From assembly GCA_029976005.1 (NCBI GenBank), contig JARKOQ010000011.1:1-38383 (forward strand): 38,383 nt of DNA. The letters run 5' to 3'. How positions within the stretch are numbered: position 1 is the stretch's first letter; the number at the start of each line of letters is the position of its first letter. Position numbers and translations under genes: made by a program. The notes below the pieces were generated by a model. The model was given only the letters and a program-made list of their open reading frames with translations, did not search any database and was not told the DNA's origin. Positions 1 through 17,811 of the stretch are shown here, piece by piece. Source of the DNA: Aggregatilineales bacterium (GTDB lineage Bacteria > Chloroflexota > Anaerolineae > Aggregatilineales > Ch27).

Positions 1-1593
1 GGACGAGCCTTTCTGAAGCAGGGCCTGGATCTGCCCGCTGAGCCGTTCGCGCTCGTAAGCGGTCAGTTCCTTGGCCGTCAGAACGATGATCGGGATGTCA
101 CGCAGGTGCTCGTCGGCGTTGATCTGGTCGATGACCTGGAAGCCGTCCATGCCCGGCATCATGATGTCGGTGATCACCAGGTCGGGCCGGTGCTCGCGCA
201 CCATGCGGATGCCCTGCATGCCGTCGCCCGCCAGCATCACCTCGAAGTTGCCGCGCGCCTGGAGCAGCCGCTGCACCAGCCGGGCGGCATCCAGGTTGTC
301 CTCGATGATCAGGACACGGCGCAGCGGCGCCTGCACCTGTTCCAGGGCGCTGAGCAGGCCCTCCGTGGGCAGGTTGAGCCGGTTGCCCATCGGGGCGACG
401 TCCACGTCGCGTTTCCACTGGTCGCCCAGGATATGCTTCTCCACCGGGAAGGTGTGCCCGGAGCAGTTCAGGACGATCAGGTCGTCCGGCTTGACCGCCC
501 CGCTGCGCACCATCTTGATCAGCCCGGCGAACGTCACCGCCGTGGCCGGCTCCACGCTGATGCCTTCCGTCCGGGCCAGGATGCGCATGGCGTTGAAAGC
601 TTCCTCGTCGGTCGCCACTTCCGCCACGCCGCCGTAGGCCGTCATGACGTCGTAAAGCATCTGGTAGGCCCGGCCGGGATTGCCGGTGCTCAGGGTGGCG
701 ATCACGGTCGTGGGATTGTCCACCGGGGTGGCGATCGGCTGGCCGGCTTTCCAGGCGTTGACCATCGGCGCGCAGCCCGCGCTCTGGACGATCCCGATTC
801 CCGGCACGCGATCGACCAGGTCCAGCTCAATCAGCTCGCGGAAGCCCTTGGCGACGCCGATCGGGCCCATCCCGCCGCTGACGCCCTGGATGAACCAGTC
901 CGGCGCGCGACCCAACTGCTCGACGATCTCGTAGGCCATGGTCTTCATGCTCTCCACGGCCGCGATCGACTTGATGCCGCGGTCCTCGTAGAGGCCCTTG
1001 CTCTTGGCGAAGCGGTTGGCGACCACCTTGGTCTCGTCGTACGTGCCGGTGACCTTGATCACCTCCGAGCCGTAGATCGCCACTTCGCGCATCTTGTCGC
1101 CCGGCACCTGGCTGGTCAGAAAGACCCACAGCCTGATCCCGGCCCGGGCCGCGTAGGCCGCGTAGGCCATCGCCACATTGCCGGTACTGGCGACCACGGC
1201 CTCGTGGATGCCCATCTCGCGCATCACGCTGATGGCGACCGACGCCTGGCGATCCTTGAAGCTGCCGGTCGGCCCCTGGCGCTCGTCCTTGATATACAGG
1301 TTCTTCAGCCCCAGCATGGAGCCAAGCTGGGGCAGGTGCAGGAGGGGGGTCGCCCCCTCCCCCAGGGTGACGATATTCTTGGTGTCGTGCAGCGGCAGCA
1401 GTTCGTGGTAGCGCCACAGGCTGGGTTTGCGATCCTTCACCCGCTGGGCCCAAACCCCATGCTTGAGCGGGGCCAGGTCGTACTGCGCTTCCAGGATGTT
1501 CTCCCCACACACGGGACATTCCGGTGTGGGCCGGTCATAGGGCATCCGATGTTTGCAGTAGACGCAAACCAGATCAATGTTCTTACGGCTCAT
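1..1593 (-). CDS. Threonine-synthase-like PLP enzyme fused to a CheY-like receiver domain (3' end outside window)
   Basis: The frame is open for 531 codons from ATG 1593 to the window edge. Residues 10-29 form a zinc ribbon (C10, C13, C26, C29). Residues 60-400 are a fold-type II PLP enzyme: LGEGATPLL at 77-85, GSFKDR with Schiff-base lysine K113, the STGNV loop at 137-141 and a phosphate-binding GVSGGMG loop at 237-243. After a linker near 403-424, a receiver domain follows with acidic pair E431/D432, phospho-acceptor D476 in TDIMMP, T506, and K528 as the probable beta-5 lysine. Threonine synthases convert O-phosphohomoserine to threonine, but the substrate cannot be proved from sequence. 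It lies 156 nt after the giant kinase gene on the same strand. I saw no convincing promoter and only a distant purine-rich RBS, so it may be the last gene of that operon. The frame and motifs are seen; phospho-control of the enzyme is inferred. Confidence 0.9.
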   Translation of the reverse strand, partial: MSRKNIDLVCVYCKHRMPYDRPTPECPVCGENILEAQYDLAPLKHGVWAQRVKDRKPSLWRYHELLPLHDTKNIVTLGEGATPLLHLPQLGSMLGLKNLYIKDERQGPTGSFKDRQASVAISVMREMGIHEAVVASTGNVAMAYAAYAARAGIRLWVFLTSQVPGDKMREVAIYGSEVIKVTGTYDETKVVANRFAKSKGLYEDRGIKSIAAVESMKTMAYEIVEQLGRAPDWFIQGVSGGMGPIGVAKGFRELIELDLVDRVPGIGIVQSAGCAPMVNAWKAGQPIATPVDNPTTVIATLSTGNPGRAYQMLYDVMTAYGGVAEVATDEEAFNAMRILARTEGISVEPATAVTFAGLIKMVRSGAVKPDDLIVLNCSGHTFPVEKHILGDQWKRDVDVAPMGNRLNLPTEGLLSALEQVQAPLRRVLIIEDNLDAARLVQRLLQARGNFEVMLAGDGMQGIRMVREHRPDLVITDIMMPGMDGFQVIDQINADEHLRDIPIIVLTAKELTAYERERLSGQIQALLQKGSS

Positions 1594-1688
1594 AGATGGT
1601 TTTTAGGCCGCTCCCCTTCCGGTCTTACCTTCGTATCTGTCCATGCGCCCTGAGCGTGACGGCTGAACAAGGGGCTTATGAACTTCAT

Positions 1689-1710
1689 GGGCGGTTGGCG
1701 AACCGCCCCT
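1689..1710. repeat. REP-like palindrome, copy 1
   Basis: A perfect 8-bp stem (GGGCGGTT / AACCGCCC) with a GGCG loop lies between the giant kinase gene and the threonine-synthase/receiver gene. No T-tract follows on either strand, so it is not a normal intrinsic terminator. A related palindrome with the same GGGCGGT and ACCGCCCC ends lies at 29551-29590. It may stabilise or attenuate the kinase transcript before the distal gene. Confidence 0.5.
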
Positions 1711-1749
1711 TCAACAGCCCCGTGCGCTCAAAGGTTCACGGACAGGGTC

Positions 1750-10487
<8,738 letters not shown>

Positions 10488-10488
<1 letters not shown>

Positions 10489-12785
10489 CAGTTGCTCTCC
10501 CTACGACCAGCGTCGGGCCGGCCATTGGCAGGGGCCGCGTCGGACTGTCTGAGCTGAATGCTGACCTGGGACGTGCCCAGCACTTCCGAAAGTTGCTGGA
10601 CGGCCGCCTGCAGGATCAGCGGGATATTCGGTTCGGATGTCAGGCGGCTGCTGATCTCGTTCACCAGACGCTCGCGTTCGGCCTGGCGCTCGGTTCGCTC
10701 CAGGAGGCGGAAGGTCTCCAACGTCGTCGAAAGGCGCTCGACCAGTTCGCGGGCCAGAAGCTGTGTATTGGCGTTGATCCGGTCGGCGGGCATCTGCCAT
10801 TCCACCACCCCCAGCACCTCGCCGCGGCTGAGGATGGGCACCGCCAGGACGGCGAACCCGTCCGCGTCCGGCGGGCTGACGATCACCTCGCGCTGGAGCG
10901 CGGCCCGGTGCTGCCAGATGCTCCATTCGGCGCGATTCTGGCTGGGGGCGGCCCCCGCCTGCGCGTCCAGGACACCGCGCCGCTGCCCGCCCAAGACCTG
11001 CTTCCAGGCCTGCTGGGTCATCAGACGATTCTGGGCCTCCAGCTCGTTCATACGCTGCTGGCTGGCTTCCAGGCGGCGGTTGTTGTCGATTGCGATGGCA
11101 AGCTGGGCCGCCAGGGCTTCGAACAGCGCCTGCTCGTCCGGGTTGAAGGCGTTCGGGTAGACGCTCTGCACGTCCAGCGCGCCCAGCACATGGTCGCCGT
11201 GCACCAGCGGCAGGGCCATCTCGGCCCGCGTATCGGACAGGAATTCGTTCCGGCGGTGGACGCGGCTAGAGGACGTATCGCGCGCGATAACCGTCTCGCC
11301 CAGCTCGGTCACGCGGCCGATCACGCTGACGCTGCCCACCGCCAGGGCATGCCCGCGCCGCAGCAGCTCGCGTCCGGCCTCGCCCGTGCTGGCCACCAGG
11401 AGCGCGTTCTCGCGGGACTCGTCCACCAGGAAAATCTGGGCGTGGTAAATCTTTGGGAAGCTCTGCACGATCTGGGTGATGGCGTAGTTCAGCAGGGTAT
11501 CGAGATCGCGCAGGGAGGACGCCTCGCGCCCGATCGTGGTCGCCAGCTCCAGGTCGCGCGTCCGTTCGGCCACGCGATGCTCCAGCTCCGTGATGGAGGC
11601 GCGCACCTGCTCGGCCATGTTGCTGAAGGTGTGCATCAGCGCGCCAATGTCGTCGGCGCGCTCCATCTCCGGGAGGGCGATATCCAGGTTCCCGGCGGCA
11701 AGCTGTTCGGAAGCACGCCGCAGGTTGATGATCGGCACCGCCACCAGGCGATTCGTCACGTACGCCAGCACCAGACTCAGCACCACGACCACCACCAGCG
11801 CCAACTGCCCACCGGTCGCAAGCTCGCGGAAGACCGCCACCGTCAGGGAACTGGCCGGCACTTCGCTGACCACGGTCCAGCCGATCGCAGACACCGTGCG
11901 GTGGCGTCCCATCACCTGGATCGGGCCAGCCCCCCAATCCCGGGTGTAGACGGCCGGGCGGGCGCTTTCCGCTTCTTCTTCTTCGGACGCCACGCTCTCC
12001 AGGGTCAATTCAGTCGTCAGCAGCGGCAGGTCGCCCAGCGGAGAGAGCAGCCGGCCGTTCGTGTCGAGCACATACAGGATGCCGTTTTCGAGGGTGAGGT
12101 CGCGCGACGCGGCCTGGGCTTCCACCAGCGGCTGCGCCAGCTCCATGTCCGGGTCCAGACTGAACACCAGGTAGCCATACAGGGTGGTGTAGTCGGCCAG
12201 GGGAGAGACCGCCTCGAACATCGGAAGCCGGCTTTCGGGGTCGAGGTAGGGATCGAGCAGGAAGACATTCGCGCCGGACAGATCGCGCCCCGCGAACTGG
12301 GCGAAGGCCGGATGCTCGCGCTGCTCGCTCATGGCGATGCTTGGCATCTCGGCCACCGGCCCGGTCACCACGAGCAGCTTGCCCTGGGGGTCGAGCAGGC
12401 GGATCGCCCGGATTTCCGGGTGCAACACGAGCTGTTCTTCCATCGCCGCCCGAACCAAATTGGCCTCGATATCGCCGCCGGAACGGCTGCTGGCCAGGGC
12501 CAGGGTGATCCCGTAGGCCTGGATGCGCGGCTCGCTGCCGGCTTCCTTGAGGGTCGTGAGCAGGCGGTTCAGATGGCCGTCGATCAACAGCGACGCCACC
12601 TGGGCCTGCTGTTCCAGGACAACCTCGGTCGTTTCTCCCAGGTTCTGGTAGCGCACCACCGACTGCACGCCCAGGAAGGCCAGCAGGGGCAGCACGGCCG
12701 CGGCGATCACGATGCCCAGCATCTTGTAACGGATCGGCCAGCGCGCGTATCCGATCAGCCGGTTCAGTCCCTGGAACAGGTTCAT
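10488..12785 (-). CDS. Membrane Cache-HAMP-GAF sensor protein without kinase domain
   Basis: The 765-aa protein has TM1 near 22-42, an extracytoplasmic Cache-like region to about 310, TM2 near 322-345, HAMP 345-395 and a coiled stretch ending in VAERTRDLELA. A GAF domain follows at about 415-568 with YHAQIFLVDE, ASTGEAG and GALDVQS. Next come a shortened GAF-like unit opening with QQAWKQV near 590 and a C-terminal tail near 705-745 ending in VSIQLR. HisKA, HATPase, GGDEF, EAL and methyl-accepting regions are all absent. Its layout matches the N-terminal part of the giant kinase next door, so it may form mixed assemblies with it. It overlaps the upstream gene by 4 nt (ATGA) and the kinase start by 1 nt. 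Partnership with the kinase is inferred. Confidence 0.9.
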
Positions 12786-14479
12786 GTCGCGCCTCCCCCA
12801 CGCTCAAGACGCGGCGTGAGTGTCGTCTCGGCCTGCTCCTCGGAGAGCTGGAGCCGGATGTGAGTCAGGGTGCTGCCCACCGCCTGGTTGAACTCCTCGG
12901 CGGCGACGTTGAGCAGCGCTTCCATCGATCGCGCGGTCTGCAAGCGGCCGGACACCCGGCCGATCTGCTGCTCGCGGGAAGCCAGCGCCTGGGTCTGTTC
13001 CACCAGGCGGGCGTTGTCCAGGGCCAGGGAAAGCCGCTCGGCCACCGTCGTCGCCAGATCGACCAGGCGTTCCGGCACGTCGCCCTGACGCTTGAGGGTG
13101 AATTCCATCGCGCCCAGCACCTGGCCGCGCAGGATCACCGGCAGGCCGAGCACGTGGCCTTCGGGGGTCGGCGTCACGGTCACCTGCCCGGTCTGGAGCA
13201 CCTCGGCCATCGTCGGGCTGATGTCCTCGCCGGGGACGGGGGTTTCGGCGCCGGGCGTCTGGTCGAAGCCCAGGACATCCTTACGCCGCTCGCGGAAGAA
13301 GCGTTCCCACACAATACCGGCCGCCTGACGGCGCAGGCGCTGGATTTCGGCCGCGCTGCGTTCCATGTGGACGTTGAACTGCTCCAGCTCGGTCTGGGCG
13401 CGCTGCATACCCACGCTCAGGACGGCGTTGCGGAGGGCCATCCCCAACTGGCGGGCCAGGCCGCCCATCGTCTCGATCATCTGCTCGTCAAAGGCCAATG
13501 GGTCGGTGCTCTGCAAGTCGAGCATCCCGACGATCTCGTCGCCATAGATCACCGGCTGGATCAACTGGCTGTTGGTTCCCGGCAGGAAGCCGGCGCGCAT
13601 GTTCGCCAGGTCGGTCGAGCGGGCCACGATCGGGCTGCGCTCCTTGACGGCCTGGGTCAGGGGCAGGTCGGCCGCCAGCGAGACGGGATGTCCTTCCAGA
13701 GCGAGGCGCTGGGCGGCCATGCCGGACGCGCCGCGAGGGTGGAACGTGCCGGGGCTATCCGGGTCGCGCAAGTAGAGCAGCACCTGGTACAGGTCGAAAT
13801 CGTGCTGGACCGACTGGCAGAAGGCCCGGATAATCCGGTCTTCCTGGCCTGTCCGGTTGAGAGTCCCCGCGAGCGCGGTGACGGCCTTGAGCTGCTGGCG
13901 AGCCGCCTCGGCCTGGCCCAGGCTGGCGTAGAACTGGTTGACCAGGAGCCACTGCGCCGCGCCAAAGAACACGACCACGATCACGATCGGGGGCACGCGG
14001 CGCAAAAGCAGGTCCGAGGCGGCCACCTCGCTCCCGGACAGGCTCCCGGCCAGCACCAGCACCCCAACGATCTCCAGGACGGTCAGCGCCACGATGCTCC
14101 GCCGGTCGAAGAGCAGCCCCGCCACGAACAGGGGAGCGGCCAGCACCATGGCGGACTCGCTGAACAGCCCATTGACCGAGATCAATCCGAAGGCGGCGGC
14201 CAGCGTCAGACCCACGTAGACCCACGCCCCCGCCGCCAGCCAGCCGCGATTGGCCAGCAGGATCGCCAGAAAACTGCCCAGGATGGCGAACGGGATCATC
14301 ACCAGGGTCGTGACGTCCAGCCTCGCGCCCTGGACAGTCAGGATCAGGACCAGCCCGATCAGGCTTACGCCCAGCAGCAGCCCGATCAGGCACAGCCTCG
14401 CCAGAGAATTCGCCCGGCGCTGGCTGAGCAGGTCCGGGTATGGGAACTGAATGGTGAGATAACGCCTCAAGACGTCCAT
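12782..14479 (-). CDS. Polytopic membrane GAF protein without output domain
   Basis: The 565-aa protein has about six hydrophobic segments in residues 30-185, with no recognised sensor family. A GAF domain at about 193-356 is more divergent than those of its neighbours: the ASTGE and HR.NE signatures are replaced, but GMLDLQSTDPLAF remains. Then come the shortened GAF-like unit (IVWERFF near 386, AMEF near 455) and the shared tail (near 500-545, ending THIRLQL). No kinase, cyclase or DNA-binding domain is present. ATG 14479 has a GGGAG ribosome-binding site 5 nt upstream, 15 nt after the preceding gene. Its stop overlaps the next start in an ATGA. Role inferred as an accessory sensor for the neighbouring hybrid kinase. 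Confidence 0.88.
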   Translation of the reverse strand: MDVLRRYLTIQFPYPDLLSQRRANSLARLCLIGLLLGVSLIGLVLILTVQGARLDVTTLVMIPFAILGSFLAILLANRGWLAAGAWVYVGLTLAAAFGLISVNGLFSESAMVLAAPLFVAGLLFDRRSIVALTVLEIVGVLVLAGSLSGSEVAASDLLLRRVPPIVIVVVFFGAAQWLLVNQFYASLGQAEAARQQLKAVTALAGTLNRTGQEDRIIRAFCQSVQHDFDLYQVLLYLRDPDSPGTFHPRGASGMAAQRLALEGHPVSLAADLPLTQAVKERSPIVARSTDLANMRAGFLPGTNSQLIQPVIYGDEIVGMLDLQSTDPLAFDEQMIETMGGLARQLGMALRNAVLSVGMQRAQTELEQFNVHMERSAAEIQRLRRQAAGIVWERFFRERRKDVLGFDQTPGAETPVPGEDISPTMAEVLQTGQVTVTPTPEGHVLGLPVILRGQVLGAMEFTLKRQGDVPERLVDLATTVAERLSLALDNARLVEQTQALASREQQIGRVSGRLQTARSMEALLNVAAEEFNQAVGSTLTHIRLQLSEEQAETTLTPRLERGGGAT

Positions 14480-14494
14480 GAGTTCTCCCGCGCT

Positions 14495-16159
14495 TTAACC
14501 GGGGGTTTCCAGCGGAGCTGCCCGCAAGCGAACCGCCCCGTGCTCGGCGCCCAGCGCCGCGCTCAATTCCGACAGGGCCAGGCGCAGGATGTCGTCCACC
14601 GCGCTGACCCCTTGCAACCGTCCGCCAATTTCGTTGATCACGTGCTCCTGCTGGGCCAGGGTCTGCGCTTCCTCGAACAGACGGCTGTTATCCAGGGCCA
14701 GCGCCAGCCGGGCGGAGACGGCCTCGATCAACTCCTGGGCCGTGCGGGGATCGGCGTGGGGCGGCAGCGTGATCTCGATCGCGCCCACAACCTGCCCGCG
14801 CATGTCCAGCGGCACGGCCACCACCGGCGACTCGCCTTCCTGCCGGATGTGGGTCTGGCCTTCCCGGACGGCCTGGACCAGCGCCGGGGACCAGTTCGCC
14901 GCGCGGCGCAGCTCGCCGCCGGTCAGCGTCACGCCATAGTCCTGCTCGCTGGTGTTCAGGAAGTCCAGCCAGGCCTGGCCGGTGATCTGGCGGTTCAGGC
15001 GCTCGACTTCGCGCAGACTGGTCTGAGCCTGGTCGTAGAGCGTCCGGTTTTCGGTCAGGCTGGCTTCGATCTGCTCGAACAGGCGCGCATTGCGGATCGC
15101 CACGCCGATCAGGCTGGCCATGATCTCCAGCGTCTCGACATCCCTGGACGAAAAGGCGTTCGGCCGGGTGCTCTGCACGTCCAGGATGCCGATCACCCGG
15201 CTCCCGTCCAGCAGGGGCAGGGCCAGCTCCGAGCGCGTGCCGGGCAGGAATTCGTTGGCCCGGTGCATGGGATCGGCGCTGGTGTCGGTCGCGTAGACCG
15301 TCTGGCCGCGCTGGGTCGCCTGCCCGATCACCGAGCGCGAGCCGACCGCCAGGCGATGGCCGCGGCCCAGAAGCTGCTTCCCGGCCTCGCCGGTGCTGGC
15401 CCGCAGGACGGCAAATTCGCGCCGGTCGTCCAGCAGGAAAATCTGGGCATGGTACAGGTCGAGCCGTTCCTTGATCAGATCGACGAGCTGGGGCAGCAGC
15501 GAGGCCAGCCCTACGGTGCTGGTGGCAACCTGGCTGATCTCGGCAATCGCCAGGAGCTGATCCGTGGTGCGCTCGGCGACACTCAGCTCGACTTCCAGAT
15601 TGCTGCTGAACAGCCACAGGATCAGGCTGGAGCCGAGCAAATACCAGAACAGGACGAGCAGGCTCAGCTCGAAGTCCGCGCCACGGGTATACCCCGGCGT
15701 GTAGCCCAGCCTTTCGCCCACCAGCGGCAGCACGATCAGGGCGATCGAGATGCCCATGCCCGCCAGGAGACCGCGCTGGCCGTACAACACGTTGCCCAGC
15801 AGCGGCATGACGACCAGCACCACCATGCCCATGCCCAGCGGCCCCTGATACAGCAGGAGGGCCACGCTGGCTACCAGGAACAGCGCGCTGAAGAGAATCC
15901 GGGCCACGTCCAGGTATCCGATCAGACACAGGAACGTGATCGCGCCCAGCAGCGCGGTCGCCACCATGGCCGCGAGGATGATCAGCAGCGGCGTCTGGGA
16001 ACCGAAGCCGTTGGTCAGCAGGGCCGCCGCCAGCAGGACGACCGCCCCCAACGTGGAAGCCAGACCCAGCACGGCCAAGGCCCGCGCGCGGAGGAACGCC
16101 AGGCGGGCTGGATAGACCTGCGAAAGTCCCGCGAACAGATCGCGCACTTGTTTGATCAT
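14495..16159 (-). CDS. Polytopic membrane GAF protein without output domain
   Basis: The 554-aa protein has about six hydrophobic segments in residues 28-190 and a GAF domain near 206-356. The GAF carries LYHAQIFLLDD, RASTGEAG, VGSRSVIGQ and GILDVQSTRPNAF, almost the same signature as the first GAF of the giant kinase. A linker with REVERLNRQITG leads into the shortened GAF-like unit (QAWLDF near 395, PLDMRGQVVGAIE) and then the shared tail (VINEIGGRLQ near 505, ending HGAVRL). It lacks any kinase or effector module. The start overlaps the upstream stop by 4 nt. It is clearly a paralogue of both flanking genes, so the group probably arose by local duplication followed by replacement of the membrane part. 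Confidence 0.9.
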   Translation of the reverse strand: MIKQVRDLFAGLSQVYPARLAFLRARALAVLGLASTLGAVVLLAAALLTNGFGSQTPLLIILAAMVATALLGAITFLCLIGYLDVARILFSALFLVASVALLLYQGPLGMGMVVLVVMPLLGNVLYGQRGLLAGMGISIALIVLPLVGERLGYTPGYTRGADFELSLLVLFWYLLGSSLILWLFSSNLEVELSVAERTTDQLLAIAEISQVATSTVGLASLLPQLVDLIKERLDLYHAQIFLLDDRREFAVLRASTGEAGKQLLGRGHRLAVGSRSVIGQATQRGQTVYATDTSADPMHRANEFLPGTRSELALPLLDGSRVIGILDVQSTRPNAFSSRDVETLEIMASLIGVAIRNARLFEQIEASLTENRTLYDQAQTSLREVERLNRQITGQAWLDFLNTSEQDYGVTLTGGELRRAANWSPALVQAVREGQTHIRQEGESPVVAVPLDMRGQVVGAIEITLPPHADPRTAQELIEAVSARLALALDNSRLFEEAQTLAQQEHVINEIGGRLQGVSAVDDILRLALSELSAALGAEHGAVRLRAAPLETPG

Positions 16160-17811
16160 GATGCCTGACCCTCCACCGAGTCAGAGGCCGCGTGGTCGGG
16201 CGGCGTCCCCAGCCGGATCGCGATGCGCGGGGCGTTGAGCACAGTCTGCAACCCCTGGGCGGCCATGACCAGCGCCGATTCCATGCCGACCGCGCTTTGC
16301 AGCCGGGCGCCGATGTCGTTGATCACCGACTCGCGCCGGGCCAGGCGCTGGGCTTCCTCGTACAGCCGGGTGCTTTCCAGGGCCAGCGCCAGCCGGGTCG
16401 CCACGTCCTGTACCAATGCGGTCTGCTCCGGGTTCAGTTCGCCGTCCTCAAGCTCGAACTCCATCGCGCCGATCACCTGCCCGCGCACGATCAGCGGCAC
16501 GGCGATGCCCGCGGCCGCCTCGCCCTCGGGGGTGGTGATGCGGCCCTGGATGGCCTCGGCCAGGCCGGGCGTCCATTCCGCGTTCGGGGTCATCGTCCCG
16601 CTGGCGAAGTCCACCGTCAGGGCGGGCGAGAGGTCCTGATTCCCTACGAAAGTCGTCCACGCTTCGCGGGTGAGCTGGCGGTTCAGTTCCTGAATCTGAG
16701 CGAGTTGGTGTTGGCTCTGCTCGGCCAGCCGCTGGTTCTCCTCCACCGCGTGCTGCTGCTCGGTCAGCAGGCTGGCGTTTTCAATCGCGATCGCGATCTG
16801 GTTGGCCAGGGCCTGCAAAATCCCGATGTCGTCCGAAGTGAACGGGTTGCGCTGCAAGCTCTGCACGTCCAGCGCGCCCATGATCCCGCTGGGGGTTATC
16901 ATGGGCAGCGCCAGCTCGGCGCGGGTGTCCGGCAGCAGCTCGTTGCGGCGGTGGACCGGGTCGATGTCCGTGTTGGCCGCGAGAACCGGCTTGCCCACCT
17001 CCGTGACCTGCCCGATGACGCTCTGGCTGCCCACCTTGAGCCGGTGGCCGCGCGAGAGAAGCTGGCGGCCCGTCCCGCCGGTGCTGGCCCGCAGGACGGC
17101 GTATTCGCGCGCCTCGTCGATGAGAAACACCTGGGCGTGATAAATATCCTCGAACTCCTCCTGGATGGATTCGACCGTCTCGGCCAGCAGCCGGTTGAGG
17201 TCCTCGCGCTCGAAAACGCGGGCGGCCAGCGCCTCGGTCAACTTGACCAGCCGCTCGCGGTTGCGGGCCGTCTGATCGCCGGCGAAGGTCAGGCTGCGCT
17301 GCCAGCCTTCCGACAGGGCGTAGACCAGCCCGCCGGCCAGCGCGGTCTGGAACAGGACGAGGGCCATGTCGTAGCTGGCCGGCTGGCCCGTACCCAGCAT
17401 GGCCGCCGCGAGCAGCACCACGCACAGCGCGGTGATACCTGCCACGACGACGCCCTGGGCCAGCAGTCCGGTCAGGATCAACAGCAAGGTCGGGGCCAGC
17501 ACGAGGCCGGAATGCCGCCAGCCCAGGTTGGTCAGCCCCAGCCCAATCGCCACCACCCCGCTGATCACCAGGATACGCGCCCCGGCGCGCATCCGGCCCA
17601 TGCGAATCAGGTGAAAGGCCACCGCAGCCGGGAGGAACGCCAGGATGGGCCACCAGGCCCCGGTCAGCCCTGCCAGGCTCAGCAGGATGTACACCACGAC
17701 GAACACGATCACGGCCGAGGCCGTCAGGTAACCCGTGAACGCCTGGCGGCGCTCGATCAGGCCGCGATATGGCTTGAAGTTATAGAGTGAAGCGAACCGG
17801 CTGCCTATCAT
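16156..17811 (-). CDS. Polytopic membrane GAF protein without output domain
   Basis: The 551-aa protein has about six hydrophobic segments in residues 25-165, a GAF domain near 184-344 (YHAQVFLIDE, RASTGGTG, HRRNELLPDTRAELALP, GALDVQS), the shortened GAF-like unit (REAWTTF near 384, RGQVIGAMEFE) and the shared tail (VINDIGARLQ near 495, ending RIAIRLG). No output domain is present. The start overlaps the stop of the PAS-rich gene by 4 nt, and its own stop overlaps the next start by 4 nt. It is the closest relative of the 14495-16159 product within the locus. The ligand is unknown. Confidence 0.9.
   Translation of the reverse strand: MIGSRFASLYNFKPYRGLIERRQAFTGYLTASAVIVFVVVYILLSLAGLTGAWWPILAFLPAAVAFHLIRMGRMRAGARILVISGVVAIGLGLTNLGWRHSGLVLAPTLLLILTGLLAQGVVVAGITALCVVLLAAAMLGTGQPASYDMALVLFQTALAGGLVYALSEGWQRSLTFAGDQTARNRERLVKLTEALAARVFEREDLNRLLAETVESIQEEFEDIYHAQVFLIDEAREYAVLRASTGGTGRQLLSRGHRLKVGSQSVIGQVTEVGKPVLAANTDIDPVHRRNELLPDTRAELALPMITPSGIMGALDVQSLQRNPFTSDDIGILQALANQIAIAIENASLLTEQQHAVEENQRLAEQSQHQLAQIQELNRQLTREAWTTFVGNQDLSPALTVDFASGTMTPNAEWTPGLAEAIQGRITTPEGEAAAGIAVPLIVRGQVIGAMEFELEDGELNPEQTALVQDVATRLALALESTRLYEEAQRLARRESVINDIGARLQSAVGMESALVMAAQGLQTVLNAPRIAIRLGTPPDHAASDSVEGQAS

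Noticed and set aside
1594-1749. Clear promoter for the threonine-synthase/receiver gene
   Set aside because: No pair of boxes with acceptable spacing was found on the minus strand, so co-transcription with the kinase gene remains as likely as a separate start.
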